Shown in pieces: positions 38,176 through 52,500 of a DNA stretch of 64,000 bases. The stretch comes from Brachycybe producta. Lineage: Eukaryota; Arthropoda; Diplopoda; Playtdesmida; Andrognathidae. Position 1 is the stretch's first letter. Each line of letters opens with the position of its first letter. The notes below the pieces were generated by a model. The model searched no databases. It was given only the letters and a program-made list of their open reading frames with translations, and was not told where the DNA came from. The DNA lies in contig JAUPFP010000003.1 of NCBI GenBank assembly GCA_036925085.1, positions 1,302,001-1,366,000 on the forward strand, given 5' to 3'. The position numbers and the translations under genes are program-made.

Positions 38176-39065
38176 ATCCTGTCGCAAGAAAAATGGATGA
38201 CGTCAATTAAATAGACCTGTCTCGTTATAGAAAGTTTGTGACGTCATAGACAGCATGTGACGTCAACAGGGTTGACACAAAATTTAATTTTGTGCCATTT
38301 TATATAATAATTAAAGTAGTAATAAGAAAAGTATTCAAAAACCGTTTTGTTTATATTGTTTAAAACAATTGCTATCATTTTTCTTCTATTAGATCAAAAT
38401 GAGATAATTCTAAAGTTTACTCCAACCTTTCTGACGTCACAAGCATCTTCTTACGGAGAGAGAATATATGACGTCATTAAAGGCTTACAATACGTTCAGA
38501 TATTTGCGTCAGACAAATCTGTTGTTAGAACGTGTTGCCATCTAGCGGCTTACATTGACAACGTAGTTATAATTATACAGGATGAGCCAATATAAAAATA
38601 AACATATATAATTTATTTTTATTTATTTTATTATCATTTGACAATTATATATCTATTTAATTAAATTTAATTTACATTTAAATATTTAAATAAAAGGATT
38701 AGATTTTTTACTTACATTTTTTTGCTTTAAAAATCTCAAAAACAAAATTAATTTTTTAATTAAAAAATTTAAAATAAACAACTTTATTTTTAATGATAAT
38801 TAAAATAAAGATTTTTTTAGTAAAACATTTTAAATATAAAACCAGAAAAATGTAAAATATCATAAAATTGGGCAAATTTCTTCAATGATTGAAATCATTG
38901 CTTAAAACAAAGCAAAAGCTTAAAAATTCTCCATAGACTTGAAATAGAAACATTTTTTTTTCCAAGGTCATATTTTAAGCAACAATTTAGAATATTTATA
39001 ATTTAAAATAAATCACTGACTCACGAACTGTGATCATTCTCTGTCTTTGAAGTGCAAAATGAAGA
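38176..39065. other. Intergenic, CRE-rich then AT-rich
   Basis: TGACGTCA occurs at about 38198, 38239, 38256, 38432 and 38468; the rest (38600-39000) is A+T low complexity. The open frame at 38347-38595 has no domain. Confidence 0.5.
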
Positions 39066-39375
39066 GAAACTTGAATGTGTTTTTAGAAACTAGAAGGGTA
39101 ACTCAATCAGTTAAAGGTGTTTTCATGTTTTGATATCTTTTAAAATAAACTTTTTTATGATAGTTTGAAATTGATCTAGCTTTTAAGTAAATATATATTT
39201 TTTAAAATGTTGTCTATACATAGTTTAATTTGAAAGATATTTACATAAAAATACACTTACGTGATTGAGTTACCCTTCTAGTTTATAAAAACAAATTCAA
39301 GTTTTTCCTAAGTTTGCTCATAAAAGATAAGAATAACTAGAATTTCAGGGTTGTTTACACTTTAAAACTAATTTA
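39020..39375. repeat. FB1 foldback element
   Basis: Arms AGAAACTAGAAGGGTAACTC and TACCCTTCTAGTTTATAAA; left outer block GTCTTTGAAGTGCAAAATGA, right outer GTTGTTTACACTTTAAAACT. Confidence 0.8.
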
Positions 39376-39649
39376 AATATAATTAAAACAACAATAAAAT
39401 TTAATTTGCGACTTATTTTATTGACTCATTTACAAGTAAAACACTCAAAAATGACAAATAATTATTGCATTTTAAATTGAGGCTATTTATTATATAATAA
39501 TATCATGTAGAAATGATGATTCTTGACTAAAATAAAATTCATGCAAACAAGAAGCAGATTTGTGTGTTTTTTTTAAAACTTCATTTTACAGCTCAATTTT
39601 GATCGAATTTTCAATCGAACAATTTGATATTGATTTCTTTATTTAACAA

Positions 39650-40330
39650 AATAAAACCCGCAAACACACTGACCACACATTTGTAGGTGTGATGGACATT
39701 GGAAAACTCTAAAAAAAAAAAACTGACCATCACATTACAATAATGTGTTTGGACACTTTCTAACTCTGGAAACTGACCATCACATTTGATCTGTGTGATT
39801 CACACTGACCCCTCAAAGAAGGTGACCATCATGTTTGATGGTCCACTCTAGAAAAGTGACCATCACATTATTGTAAATAATATGATTCAAACTGACCCCT
39901 CAAAGAAGCTGACCATCATGTTTGATGGACATTCCTTGAAAGTGACCATCATCAGAGTATGATTGGACACTTTTTATTCTGAAAAAACTGACCATCCGGA
40001 TTTGATCTGGACACTGTCCACTCACAAAAACAGACCATAAATACAGATCTGCTGTAATTGGACACTGAACATCACATTTGATGGACACCGTCCACTTTTA
40101 CAAGCTGACCATCAAATTTAACCCTTGTGGTTGGACACTGACCACTCTCTATAGAAACTGACCATCACTTCTGATCTGTTTAATGGACACTGTCCGTCTA
40201 AACAAACTGACCATCATGTCAGTATATATCCGGTGTTGAACTCGGTCCACTCTGGTAGCTTACAATCACGTTTGATCTGCTTGATGGACACTGTCCACTC
40301 TAGAAGCTTGACCAATTGGCTCCACGAACT
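39650..40330. repeat. Irregular minisatellite, TGACCATCAC units
   Basis: About twelve units of 45-65 bp built from ACTGACCATCACATTTGATC and GGACACTGTCCACTCTA, with variable unit length. It lies 200 bp past the otopetrin stop codon and is read in the antisense direction to it, so it may fall in the 3' UTR or just beyond. Confidence 0.9.
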
Positions 40331-40420
40331 CTCTAAAAACAACATTATTGACAACAAATAACAAAAAATAGAAAATTTGTTCAATTCGGCACATTTAATG
40401 TATTGGCAATTCGGATTCAA

Positions 40421-40435
40421 GGGGGGGGGGGGGGG
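40421..40435. repeat. G15 homopolymer
   Basis: Run of G on the plus strand, 105 bp downstream of the otopetrin stop. Confidence 0.9.
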
Positions 40436-40539
40436 TCCATCTTGTTTATATAATTAATAATATTTTTTTAAAAAAAAACAGATCTAATTAAGGCACTTTT
40501 GAACAAGAAGAATTTCCCAAAAAGGGATTTGAGGCATTT

Positions 40540-43500
40540 TCAGTGAGTGTCTCCTGGTTCGTAGGCTGATTTCCACATGTCGACCAGACATACCGAAGAG
40601 TGAAAACGGTAGAAAAGAGTTAAAGGCAGCGTGACGTGGCTGAGTAACGTCCACAGGAAATTACCGTAATAGAGAGCCTTATCGGAATGCGTTTCGTGGC
40701 TTTTAATCTCGAAAGTCTCGAGAATCCAACAGGCGATGTTACAGACAACCAAAAAGGTGATCAGTTCTCGGCCCGGTTTCTTGTAACGCATCAGATACGA
40801 ATTACTACAACGTCTCAAACCGTCGATTATGAAAGGAGTTTGAATTACAACCTGCATTAGAAAAAAAGAATCAATTAGCAGAAATTAGCATAAAATTAAC
40901 AAAATGAAAAAGCGAAAATTTAAACTACAGATGATAATCCTTTTAAAACGAAAAAAAAAAATCGGATAACACGAAAATATCTATAACCCGAAAAGTTATT
41001 CCAGTTTCTTCCAATTTTGGGTTAAAAACGGTTTCTATTTTACAAGTGTGAAAAGCGTTTTACATGATACGGATAACACGAAATATATTTTCGGTTTGGT
41101 TCTTTTAAAATAGTATTAAAAAATTCTTTTCTTTTAACACGAAATTCGTCTAACACGAAAAAATATTTTAATATCTTCCGTTTCGTGTTAAACGGTTTAC
41201 AACTCTACAGTGAAAAAAAAAACCGTTTAATACAAAAACGGATAACACGAAATGTAGTATAAAAAAAATTTTTAACACGAAATTCGTCTAACACGAAAAA
41301 ATATTGTATCTTTCATTTCGTATTAAACGGCTTACAAATGTACAGTGAAAACCGTTTAACACGAAAAATCGAATAACATGAAAAATCGGATAAGACGAAA
41401 TATTTTTTTCTATCTGGTTCTCTAGAAGAGCATAAAAAATTATTTCTTTTAACACGAAAAAAATATTCTAGGCAATTAGAATAGCATACAAATTCTTTTA
41501 ACACGAAATTCGTTTAACACGCAAAAATATTTAGTAACCTTCCATTTCGTGTTAAACGGTTAACTGTTAACCGTTTAACAAACAAAAAATCGCATAACAT
41601 GAAATATAATTTCTGCCCACTAAAAATATAGCATAATGATTCTTTTAACGCGAAATTCGCTTAACAAGAAAAAATATTCTAGACCTTTTAGAATAGCATA
41701 CACATTCTTTTAACACGAAAAAATATTTTGTACCCTTCCATTTCGTGTTAACACAAAAAAAAATCGTATAACACGAAATATATTTTCTGCTCGCTCCGTA
41801 AGAATATAACATATAATGATTCTTTTAACGCGAAAAATATATATTCCGTGTCGGTTTTGATTTCGTGTTAGACGATTTCCACCCTGCAGTGATTCGAGGA
41901 GTCCTCGAATTTACGAACCTGAATGATGGATAATATACTGATGACGACGTTGAAAGGCGTATTGACGGCGACACCGGCGACTACATTAAATATGGCGTAA
42001 AGAAAGAAGCAAGGAAGCGCGATAAAAAGTAGAAAGTCATCGAGGAACGGATCGGCGTGTTCGTTAACGTCCAACTGAGCCGTCTTGTGATAAGCGAACA
42101 AAACCGACAGAATCATAATGGTGAGAAGACAAGCGTCGGACACATTGTTAATGATGACACCGGTCTTCGTGTAGATCGGATTGGTCATCGCGACGAAGAA
42201 AACGATCACACTGACCACGGTGGCCAACAGAACGAAGAGACCGGCAAAGAGTCCTCGGTTCGCCGAATGACAATCCACGTGGATCACCAGATTACTCGAG
42301 AAATTCGATTCGCCGAGATATTCTTCGTCTTCTCCGCCGCAATAATCGATTCCTTTAATGTTCTCGGCGTCAGGTTCGATACCTTCCATGTTGCCGATGT
42401 TATACCACATAACGAACCAGACGCCGACTAGAAGCAAACTGTATTCGATCGTGAAAGGATAAAGATAAGGAGACGCTTCGATCGTAAACGCCGAAAGAAT
42501 CGTCTTCGATAAACAGATGTCCAATTCCGATGTCATCGTCGTCGCATTTAAAAGCTTTGGCACCAAGTCACCTTCAAAAACAATATTAAATTATTAACTA
42601 TACTTTATCGTGTAATTTCAACAATTTCTTTTTCTTTGCAAATAGATATTGAAAGCGTGTTAGAAACTAGAAAGAATAAGCGTTCAAAATAAGCTTTTTA
42701 TGTGAGTTTCAATATAATTCAAATTTAAGCAAACAATAAACTTTAATTTATGTCAATAAAAAGTTTATTTTGAAAGATCTCAACATGAAAATACCTACCT
42801 TAACTGATAAAGCTACCCTTCTAGTTTCTAAAATAGTTGCTTTTCAGAAACGACAGAATTAATCAAGCGTTTCAAAATCAGCTTTTCAGAAACTATTTTA
42901 ACAGTATATCTTTCAAAATAAACTTTTTAAGACCAAAAATTAAAATTAAAATAAAACCCTTTCTAGTTTTTAACATACTATCAAACTCTGTTATTTTCTG
43001 AATAAAATTAAGCTAAACTTCAAAGTGTTTTAGAAACTAGAAGGGTCGCTCAATCACTTTAATGGTAATTTTCATCTTGATATCTTTCAAAATAAACTTT
43101 TTAAAACCCTAAAATTAAAAAAAAATTGAAATATTGAAATAAAAAGTTAATTTTGAAAGATAACAACATGAAAATACCCTTAAGTGGTTAAGCTACCCTT
43201 CTAGTTTTTAAAACACATTCAAGTTTCTCTTCATTTTTGCACCTGAAATAAGACAGAAATAATCATAGAGTTTAAGAGGAGAAATCCCGTTTACACTTTT
43301 AAAAGCGGCCTTAATTCTCTCTTACTTAAATCTTCTTCGCTCGATTCACTGGAATCGGGTGATATGGTAACGGCTGCAAACGTGGCATTCGACCCGTGCG
43401 AATGAGACGAACTGTGCATATCGTGTTTTAACGAATCGACCGTCTCTCGTACGATCGTATTCACCCAAAGGCACAGATTCGCAGCGATGATATGCATCGT

Positions 43501-46500
43501 AGCAAAACGAGCCGCTTCTTTGAAACGATTAATAATTATCTAAAAAAAGTAAAGACGATTCGATTAAAAATAACGATCACGATCAAATTATCGTTTCGAT
43601 TAAAAAAAAAAAGCAAACGCTTACATTTGAATACTTAAAAATAATGAACAGTTGATAAAACGAAAATATCGGATGAAAAATTTGAAGAATCGTTCCGATG
43701 ATATCGGAACATTCTTCTCGATACATTTCGCCGTTTGTAAAATAAAGAATTTGACGGCTTAACAAAAGGCCCTCGTGAATCAGGTGACCGAAGCAGAATC
43801 CTGAAACGTAAAAACGGAATCAAAATTTACGACTCCAACGCTCGGCATCAAGAAAGAATTTTTCTTCGATTAAATTATCAAAAAATTAACTGATGCAGAG
43901 TTTCTTAAATTTCTGTTTCGAGCCTCGAGTAACATATCTTTCCGAGGCATTTTCAGGGCGTTTCATTTTAAACCATTTAAATTTAATTTAAATAAAGCTT
44001 TCTGGGACTTCCGGTGCCAGTCAAGGCTTTCACAAGCTCTTAGGAGGCATTTTCAGGACCTTGAACAACATTTCAATTTTTTTGTCGTTTTTTTTAACAA
44101 ATTTTTTTCTCTCATCTTTTTCAGTTTCAAATTTAATTGTTTTAAAAAATAATTCTTGGCGTTTTTATGCGGTTTAACAAATTTTTGATTTTTTGGCCGT
44201 TTTTGGAAAAAAATGGCATTTTTCAAGATTTAAAAAAAATTCTTGAAATTGGGTACTTTTTTTCAGGACTTCTGGTACGATTTGAGCTATCTTCAGACAT
44301 TTTCAGAATATTTAATAGCTTTTTGATTTTGGCTGTTTAAAAAAACGTTGATTTTTAGCATTTTTTTTAAAAAAAGTCAAGATTTATTCCAGATTAATTC
44401 TTCTTTCTTTGAAATTTCTGTTCTTTTTAAAACTTTTAGGAATTTCAGTAGGCAGACGAGTTTTCTGCCACATTTTCAGAACATTTAACCATTTTTTTAA
44501 ATATTTAGCCGTTTTTTAAAAAACAAAATTGATTCTCCGACTTTTTAAGTTTCGAAATTTCCTTGATTTTTTGTTTTTATTCAAAGCTTTTTGAGAATTC
44601 CTGAGGTAATCGAGCTCTTTCTGCGGCATTTCACCACTTTTCAATTTCTTGAGTTTCAAAACTTGTATTTTTTTAAGCTTTTTGAGATTTCTGGAACCAG
44701 TTGAGCCCTTCTGAGAGACAGACAGAGATTCTTTCGCAATACTAATTAGTTGAGTATTTTTTCAGTTAAAAATGTCTCCAAACCTGCTGCTCCGATCTTT
44801 AAATAAAAACTTCCACTGTGAGGCCCAGTCTTAAAACAATAAGCATCCGGAGGTGGTCTCTCGACACCACCAACAACGCCACCGTCGGTGTCACTCTTCG
44901 AAGATGACTTAACATCGTCTTCGTTATGCGCTTTGTCGTATGCATCGTTATCTTTAAGAAAAATATAGAAGAAATTCTTTTGTTTTCATAAAAAAATACG
45001 ATAAAAATAATCATAATTAACAAATTTATAATTACAATTAAAAATTTTTTATTTACTTTTACCTTTCCCACATAATTTTCTCTTCTCTTGTTTTCTCCAT
45101 TTGGATAATCTCGTTAGGTAAAATCGAATATCAAATTGTAAAAAACACAACCATGCTAGTCCGACAATCGTTAAATATATCGTAAATATCTAAAATTGAA
45201 AAATAATCACACATTTTTAATGCAAAATCAACAAAAAAAAATGCAATAATGTGTTAAGGTGGTTTTAAAGTGCAAACGGGGGCCTTTCTCTCAAACTCTG
45301 ATTATTCTGTCTTTTCAGGTGCAAAATGACTTTTCTAGTTTCTAAACTAGTGTCAAACTTTGTTTGTCATTCAGAAGCAAAATAAAGCTGAACTTTAAAG
45401 TGTTTTAGAAACTGGAAGGGTCGCTCTATCACCTCATACTATTTTCAAGTTGATATCTTTCAAAATAAACTTTTTGAGTTTCAAAAGGACCCAATTTTAA
45501 ACAGATGATATTTTTGTCATTTTTGTCTGTAAAATATTTATTTTGAAATCTCAAAATCAAAACTAGAAAGTGTTTTAGAAACTTGAAGGGTAACTCACTC
45601 ACTTTACGGTATTTTCATGTCTGTCATATCTTTCAAAATAAGCTTTTTATGTCAGTTTGAAAATAACACCAACTTTAAGCTGAAACAATATCTTTTTTTA
45701 AATTTTTATACGTAAAAAGTTTATTTTGAAAGATATCAAACATGAAACTACTTTTAAGTGATTATGAACTACCATTCTAGTTTCTAAAATACTTTCTAGT
45801 TTTGATTTTGATCTTTAAAAATAAATATTATTATAGACAAAAATGACAAAAATATCATCTGTTTAAAATTGGGACCTTTTCAAACTCAAATAAAAAGTTT
45901 ATTTTGAACGATATCAACATGAAAATACTATGAAATGATTAAGCTACCCTTCTAGTTTCTAAAATACTTTTCAAGCTTCTCCTGAATAACCCGAGTTCGA
46001 GAGACGTGTACATTTCAAAATCACCTAAAATGACTCGGGTTACTCTTCTAGTTTTCAACAACACTTTTCAAATTGGGCAACAATTAACCCACCTCAGCAT
46101 AAGGCATCGAAGGATCCACCGTATCGGCCACATAAACAACACCACCCAACATCACAATAAAAATTGCGTAAATGCAACTCAATAAGGTGGTCAGTTTTCT
46201 CCTAAAAATAACAAAATTATTCAATTAAGTCGATTCGTTTTATTGTTGTTTTCGAACTTCTTCGTTAAGGCTCACTCAAGAGGTGCCGAAGTTCTCTCGA
46301 AGGACCTCGGCACAAGATTACGAGTGGCCCTTCTTCGAGAAAGGGAGCCACACACTCGTAACACCATCCGAAGAATGTTTTACCTGAAAATAATCCTTTT
46401 GTCTTCTTCTGAGGTTGGAAGTGGTGGTAAGGGAACGATTCGAACCCTCGTTTCGGCACCGATCGTCGACTGCTGACCATCCAAATGACCAGGTAATCGG

Positions 46501-49500
46501 TGACTGTCCTGTTTCACTAAGGAATTCATACTGTTTACTGTGGACACGGTTGACGCTACAAAATCATAAGTCAAAATATTTTAATAATTAATAACGAAAA
46601 TATCACAGTTGCTGTTTAAATCGTAAAAAAACATCGGATTTTTTGTGTAAATCTCAACACACATTTACTCTTCTAGTAATTAGTGTCATGATTCCGTTTA
46701 TTTTTAATTAAGCAAGCTGGCAAAATATGCAAATTAAGAAGGAACAGTTGGACATTGAGAATTTTAGAAACTAGCGGAATAAATGAATCACTTAAGGTAC
46801 AACATTAAAAGAAACTAGAAAGTGTTTTAGAAACTAGAAAGGTAGCTTCAATCACTTAAGATTATTTTCATGTTAACATCTTTCAAAATAAACTTTTTTA
46901 TTAGACAATAATGAAAAAAATATCGTCTACTTAAATTTGAACCATTTTTAAACTTGTCATAAAAAAGCTTATTTTGAAAAAAATATCTAACACGAAAATA
47001 CTATTAAATAATTGAGCTACCATTCTAGTTTCTAACACACTTCAATCTTTCACACTTTCTGTTTTTCCCCCCGAAGCTAAATTAAGAGAAACTGACAAGT
47101 GTTTTAGAAACTAGTAGGGCTCAATCGCTTCAAGATATTTTTCACGTTGATATTGATTAAAATAAGCTTTTTATGTCAGCTTGAAAAAAAAGCCACAAAT
47201 TTAAACAGACGATATTTTTTGGATTTTCTTCTATAAAAAGTTCATTTTGAAAGATTTTAACATGAAAATGCTATTAAATGATTGAGCTACCCTTCTAGTT
47301 TCTAAAACACATTCACATTTCTTATCATTTTGCTCCTGAAAAACAGAGTTTAAGAGGCACCGTTTTTTTCCGGAGCTAAATTATGAGAAACTAGAAAGTG
47401 TTTTAGAAACTAGAAGGGTAGCTCAATCACTTAAAGGAGGTATTTTCATGTTTGATATCTTTCAAAATAAACTTTTTACGGATAAAAATTTAAAAAAAAT
47501 CATCTGATTAAAGTTGGATTATTTTCAAACTGACATAAAAAGTTATTATAAAAGATTTTAACATGAAAATACTAATAAATGATTGAGCTACCCTTCTAAT
47601 TTCTAAAACATATTCAAGTTTCTTTTCATTTTTGCACCTGAAAAACAGGAGAATAATCAAGAGTGAAGAAAGACATTTCCGTTTTAAAAAAACCCCTTAA
47701 GGTGTTAACCTTTCTGTAACCCTTAAAATTAACTAATTTTTCACTTTTTTTCACCCCCATTTTTTTGGGCTGTTGTTAACTTGATTCATTTTCTGTGTTT
47801 TTCCCAATTTTAGTCATTAGCTTTTTTTTTGGTTATATTTCTCTCTCAATATTATAAAGAGTATGAGAACCACCACATGAATGCCTGAATGGGCCACACC
47901 TTGATTAGTTGTTGAATTTTGTTCTTATAAAAGACCACACCATTGACATTTGGTGGTCTCAGGGATTTTCCCAATATTCTTGTTTCTTACATTTTAAAGT
48001 ATGGAAACACCTTTTTTTTTAAATAAATTAATTCAGTCAAGTATCTAATTTATTATTATTTTTTTTATTTGGAGAGGGGTTTTTCAGGTGGATTTTTTCT
48101 TTTTGTTTAAATAAACTTAAAACACTTTCTTTTTAAAATGTTCTATTTTAAACTATAAAAACTTCGACTTAAAATACTTTTAAGTATGTCCTTAACCATG
48201 TCCTTAACAATTTTCATTTATAATTATAAGTAGAAGAAGAATGGGAAGAAAAAAAACCTTCAGAATATTTAGAAAGTGTTTTTTTTTAAACACTCTGTAT
48301 AAATATACCATTTTTTTAAATTATTATTTATAAATTTCGTTTTAGGCCATATTTTGGTCTAGATTAGTCCAGTTTTAAGCTCGGCTTTTTAGCATTTTTT
48401 TTAGCCCTCTGGGGTTCGAGATCCAGTTTTTTTTTTTCGTTCTCTCTCTCTAAAAGTCACCTTGTTTTTACTATAAAGGGCATCTTAATTTAGCTCATAA
48501 ATCCTTTCTAGTAATTAACTGTTGGGCCCACTTGGATTTTTAGTTTAGATTATTAAGGTGCAGGAATTTACAGGCAGTTAGAAATCGGGACGAACAGAAG
48601 TTGGCTCCGTCCTTTTTATGACGAACGCAACTCCTAATTGGTTAGTTATGTAGTCTGACGTCACATGCTCCGCCCTTTTTAACGTCAGACTACATAACAA
48701 ACCAATTAGAAGTTGCCGGTCGTCATAAAAAGGGCGGAGCCAACTTCTGTTTGTCCCGATTTCTAATTGCCTGTCAGGAATTCAGGCTATTCAGGCTTTT
48801 ATAATTGCAGATTTTGAATTAAGGTGGTTTTAAATAAAGTGTAAAACCCGCCTCTCAAACTCTGATTATTTGTCTTTCAGGTGCAAAATAAAGAAGAACT
48901 TGAATGTGTTTTAGAATCTAGAAGGGTCGCTCAATCACTTATGAGTAATTTCATGTTGATATATTTCAAAATAAGCTCCAACTTTAAGCAGATAACATTT
49001 AAAATTTTTGTCTTATAAGTTTATTTTGAACGATATAACATGAAAATAGTCTAGAGTAATAATATTGAATTACCCTTCTAGATTCTAAAACACTTTCTAG
49101 TTTGTAAGCACCTTCAAGTTTCGCTTCATTTTGCACCTGATTAAGACAGAACTAATCAAAAAGTTCGAGCGGCATTTTTTATAATTTAAAACCACCTTAA
49201 TTATTGCAAAGTATAATTAGACTGATAAATTATTAAAAAACCTAATTACAAAAATCTAAAAATTGTCCTTTTTAAAAGATTCCCCCCGAAAAAAAAAGCA
49301 GACCACAAAGTAAACTAGATACGAAAATGAAAACTTCCTGGTTTCAAATTTTAATTTTAACTGTTTCTAGCACAAACCAAAACGTCACTTATGACATTAT
49401 AAGAACGAGTGGACAATAGAAACTAGAACTGAGTTCCTCAACCCTACCCTACATACTTGACCACTGGTCAAAATCCACCACTGACCACTCTAATCTAAGC

Positions 49501-52500
49501 CCCATCCCATATATTCAAAAAGAAAAAACTTCTCATTTCAACTTTCAAGTTTAACTCAAATTTAACATTTATTCCATTTTGTTTTTCAATGTTGTGACAC
49601 CCTGTTCAGAGAGAGTTGAAGTTTAAATTCAAGTGATAAATTTCCTGCTTGACTTTACACCATAAATTCTTAAACAATTATAACTAACCACTTCATACGA
49701 GTTTACCCTGAAATCAAAAAACAACTTCACAATTCTAGTTTATAAGAATGGACACGATGGAAACTAGAACTTGAGCTCATTAAACTCACTTACTGACTGA
49801 CCACTGGTCAAAACTCAAAATTCTAGTAAAGTTCAACTTCAATAAAGAAAATATGCACTTGAACTTCAACGTAAACCCTCAGAGCAGGGTTCCAAAATAC
49901 AAATATCATGGCAAAGCTTTTTCTATGTTGGAACCCTGTTTGGAGGATTCAAGTTTTTGAAATGCTTAAGTTTCTTCAGGATAATCTGCATCAGAAAATT
50001 CTAAACCCTGTTAATCGATGAGACTCTTTTAGAGGCTAGAACAATTCCAGATTAAATGAAAGGTTTCACCACTTCTTAGGACTTTAATTGTAAGGATTCT
50101 AGCCTCTAAACAATCTCAAATGTTTGAAAACTTGTTTTCCGGATTTTTTAATAATAATAAAAATTTAAAAAAAAATTTAATTTTATTAAAAAAAAGTTAA
50201 AGTTAATTAAATTAGTCTGAACTCGACTAGTATGTCGTCTTTTTTCACAAAACAAACCTTTTTTTCATCGGAAAAGATAAACGAAGAAGATGCAAAGAGT
50301 TTTTTCCGAATTATTTGAAATTTTTTTTAAATTAACGAAAAAATGCGACCGTTTCTTCTATGGTAATTTCCATAGACAAAAAATTCTCTATCTAAGGCCG
50401 GCCCTATACGTAACGTTTAACTGCGGAAGTCTTCCGTTCTATGCCGAACCATTCATGTCAAAAATACTCCGAATTAGCAATAACTTAATTAGTGACATCA
50501 CTAATTCGGTGTAATTTTGCCATGAATGGTGTGGCGTAGAACGGAAGACATGTGCAGTTAAATGTTACGTGTAGGGCCGGCCTAACAATTAAAATAGACT
50601 GAACTCATTAAAACAAAAGTTTAAAATTACAGAATCACTTCCATTAATTAATTATGGTCTATATCTAGATGTAGGGAGTATTTTTATGACGATATCTTTT
50701 AAAATAAACTTTTTACGGTTTTTCAAAAGGTGGTCACCATTTTTTTTTATTAAATAAATACAAATATAAATATAAAATATAAAATATAAAATTAAAACCT
50801 TTTCAAAAAGTGCCCTAAAAAGTTTATTTTAAAAAATTGTGAAATTTGTCATTCCATCTTCATTTTACTCTTCTAGTTTTCAATTCTAGAAGTCCATTCC
50901 AACTTAATTTACAATCGTTTTGCTTAACCACCAACTGATTAATTAATTAATTAATAATTATTTAATAAATACACTTACTAGATACTGGAACAACAGCATT
51001 TGAAGGAATTGCTGATGTTCTGGCTGCATTATTATTATTGTTGTTGTTTGTAAATAAACCCAAGAAAGAATCACGAAAACACAACAAACACCAGAAATGA
51101 ACCCAAAAAACATAGGAAAAAGAGAGAAAAAAAATGTTTTAAATTTGAGATAAAAACTTATGTAAAAAAAAGTAACTCAAAAACACTTTTGAATTCAATT
51201 GTATTTGTTAGTAAAACAGTGGAAATGTTTCAACCAGAAAAAAAATTACAGAAACTTCCTTTAAAAACCGTGAAACTGGTTTTTATGTTTTACTTTTTTT
51301 GATATAAATTACACAATTGGGTTAAATCACATATTTTGTGAATCAAAATAGAGAGAGAGAGAGAGAGAGAGAGATAGGATGGGAGTGTGGAGTGAGAGAG
51401 GGAGAGGAGGCGAGAGAAAAAAAGAGCCGGAGGGAGAGATGGGGAGAAAGAGAGAAAAGGAGAGAAAGAGAGGGGAAAGAGGGGAGAAAGAGAGAAAGGG
51501 GGAGAAAGAGAGAAAGGAGGAGAAAGAGAGAGGAGAAAGAGAGGAGAAAGAGAGAAAGGGGGAGAAAGAAAGAGGGGAGAGAGAGAGGGAGTGTGGAGAG
51601 AGGGAGAAAGAGTGAAAGAGGGGAAAGAGATAGAGAAAAGTGATTGAAAGTAAATGAAGAGAAAGTAAGTGAAAGTGAAAGGGAGAGAGGGAAACAGAGA
51701 GAGAATAAGATAGTGGGAAAGAGAGAATTGTAGAGAGAAAGAGGCACATAAAGAAGGATTGGGAAAGGGAGAGAGAGAAACAGGAAGAGTGAAAGAGATG
51801 TAAGGGAGAGGGGGGAGGACAGGGAAAGTGATTGAAAGATAATGAGAATGAAGATGGAGAAAGTGAGTGAAACTAAAAGATAGAGAGAGAGAGAGAGAAA
51901 CAATGAAATACAATGCAAAGTACAAAGTGACTCAAAAGTATTGCACTTCTTTTTTTTAGGGGGGGGGGGGGGGGGTGTTGATTCTACTAATTATAGTAAG
52001 TAGTAATTACCAATTTGCATATTTTCTGGATTGTTTGTCTCGTATGATTCTGAGACTGTGGTGATTTGATCTCGATTTGGCGGTGGAGCCAACGAACTCT
52101 GACCATTGTCCGCCGATTGACGAGGCAACACCAACTGAAGGACCATGGGACCATTTTCCGTCGGAATCTGAAAACAAGAGATTTAAAAAAAATGTCAATC
52201 ATTAAGTTTAAGTGTAAACGTCCCTTGAAAACTGGTTATTTTCATTAACAAAATTAACAAAAACTAGAAAGTGTTTTAGAAACTAGAAGAGTAGCTAAAC
52301 CACTGGTGACGTCAGATTGAAATTATGCAATTTATATTTAAATTATACAAGTTCTCACTTTAAGCAGACAATATTTTTTTAAAATTAAAAGTCTATAAAA
52401 AGTTTATTTTTAACTATATTTACACTATTTAAAGACCCCTTTTTAAGTGATTGACCTGCCCCTTCTATTATTTTAAAACACTTTCTAGTTTTTTTTTTTC

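Noticed and set aside
42057-42431. Plus-strand open frame of 124 codons
   Set aside because: Antisense to the large conserved otopetrin exon; a shadow frame.
51009-51113. ATG at 51113 with a hydrophobic frame (MFFGFISGVCCVFVILSW) as an alternative otopetrin first exon
   Set aside because: Its frame does not fit the next otopetrin exon through the GTAAGTG donor, while the 45-bp microexon in another frame fits both neighbours.
51290-51925. Minus-strand open frames of 140-211 codons
   Set aside because: They read only Ser, Leu, Pro, Phe and His from the pyrimidine strand of a GA tract, in several frames at once. Composition artefact.
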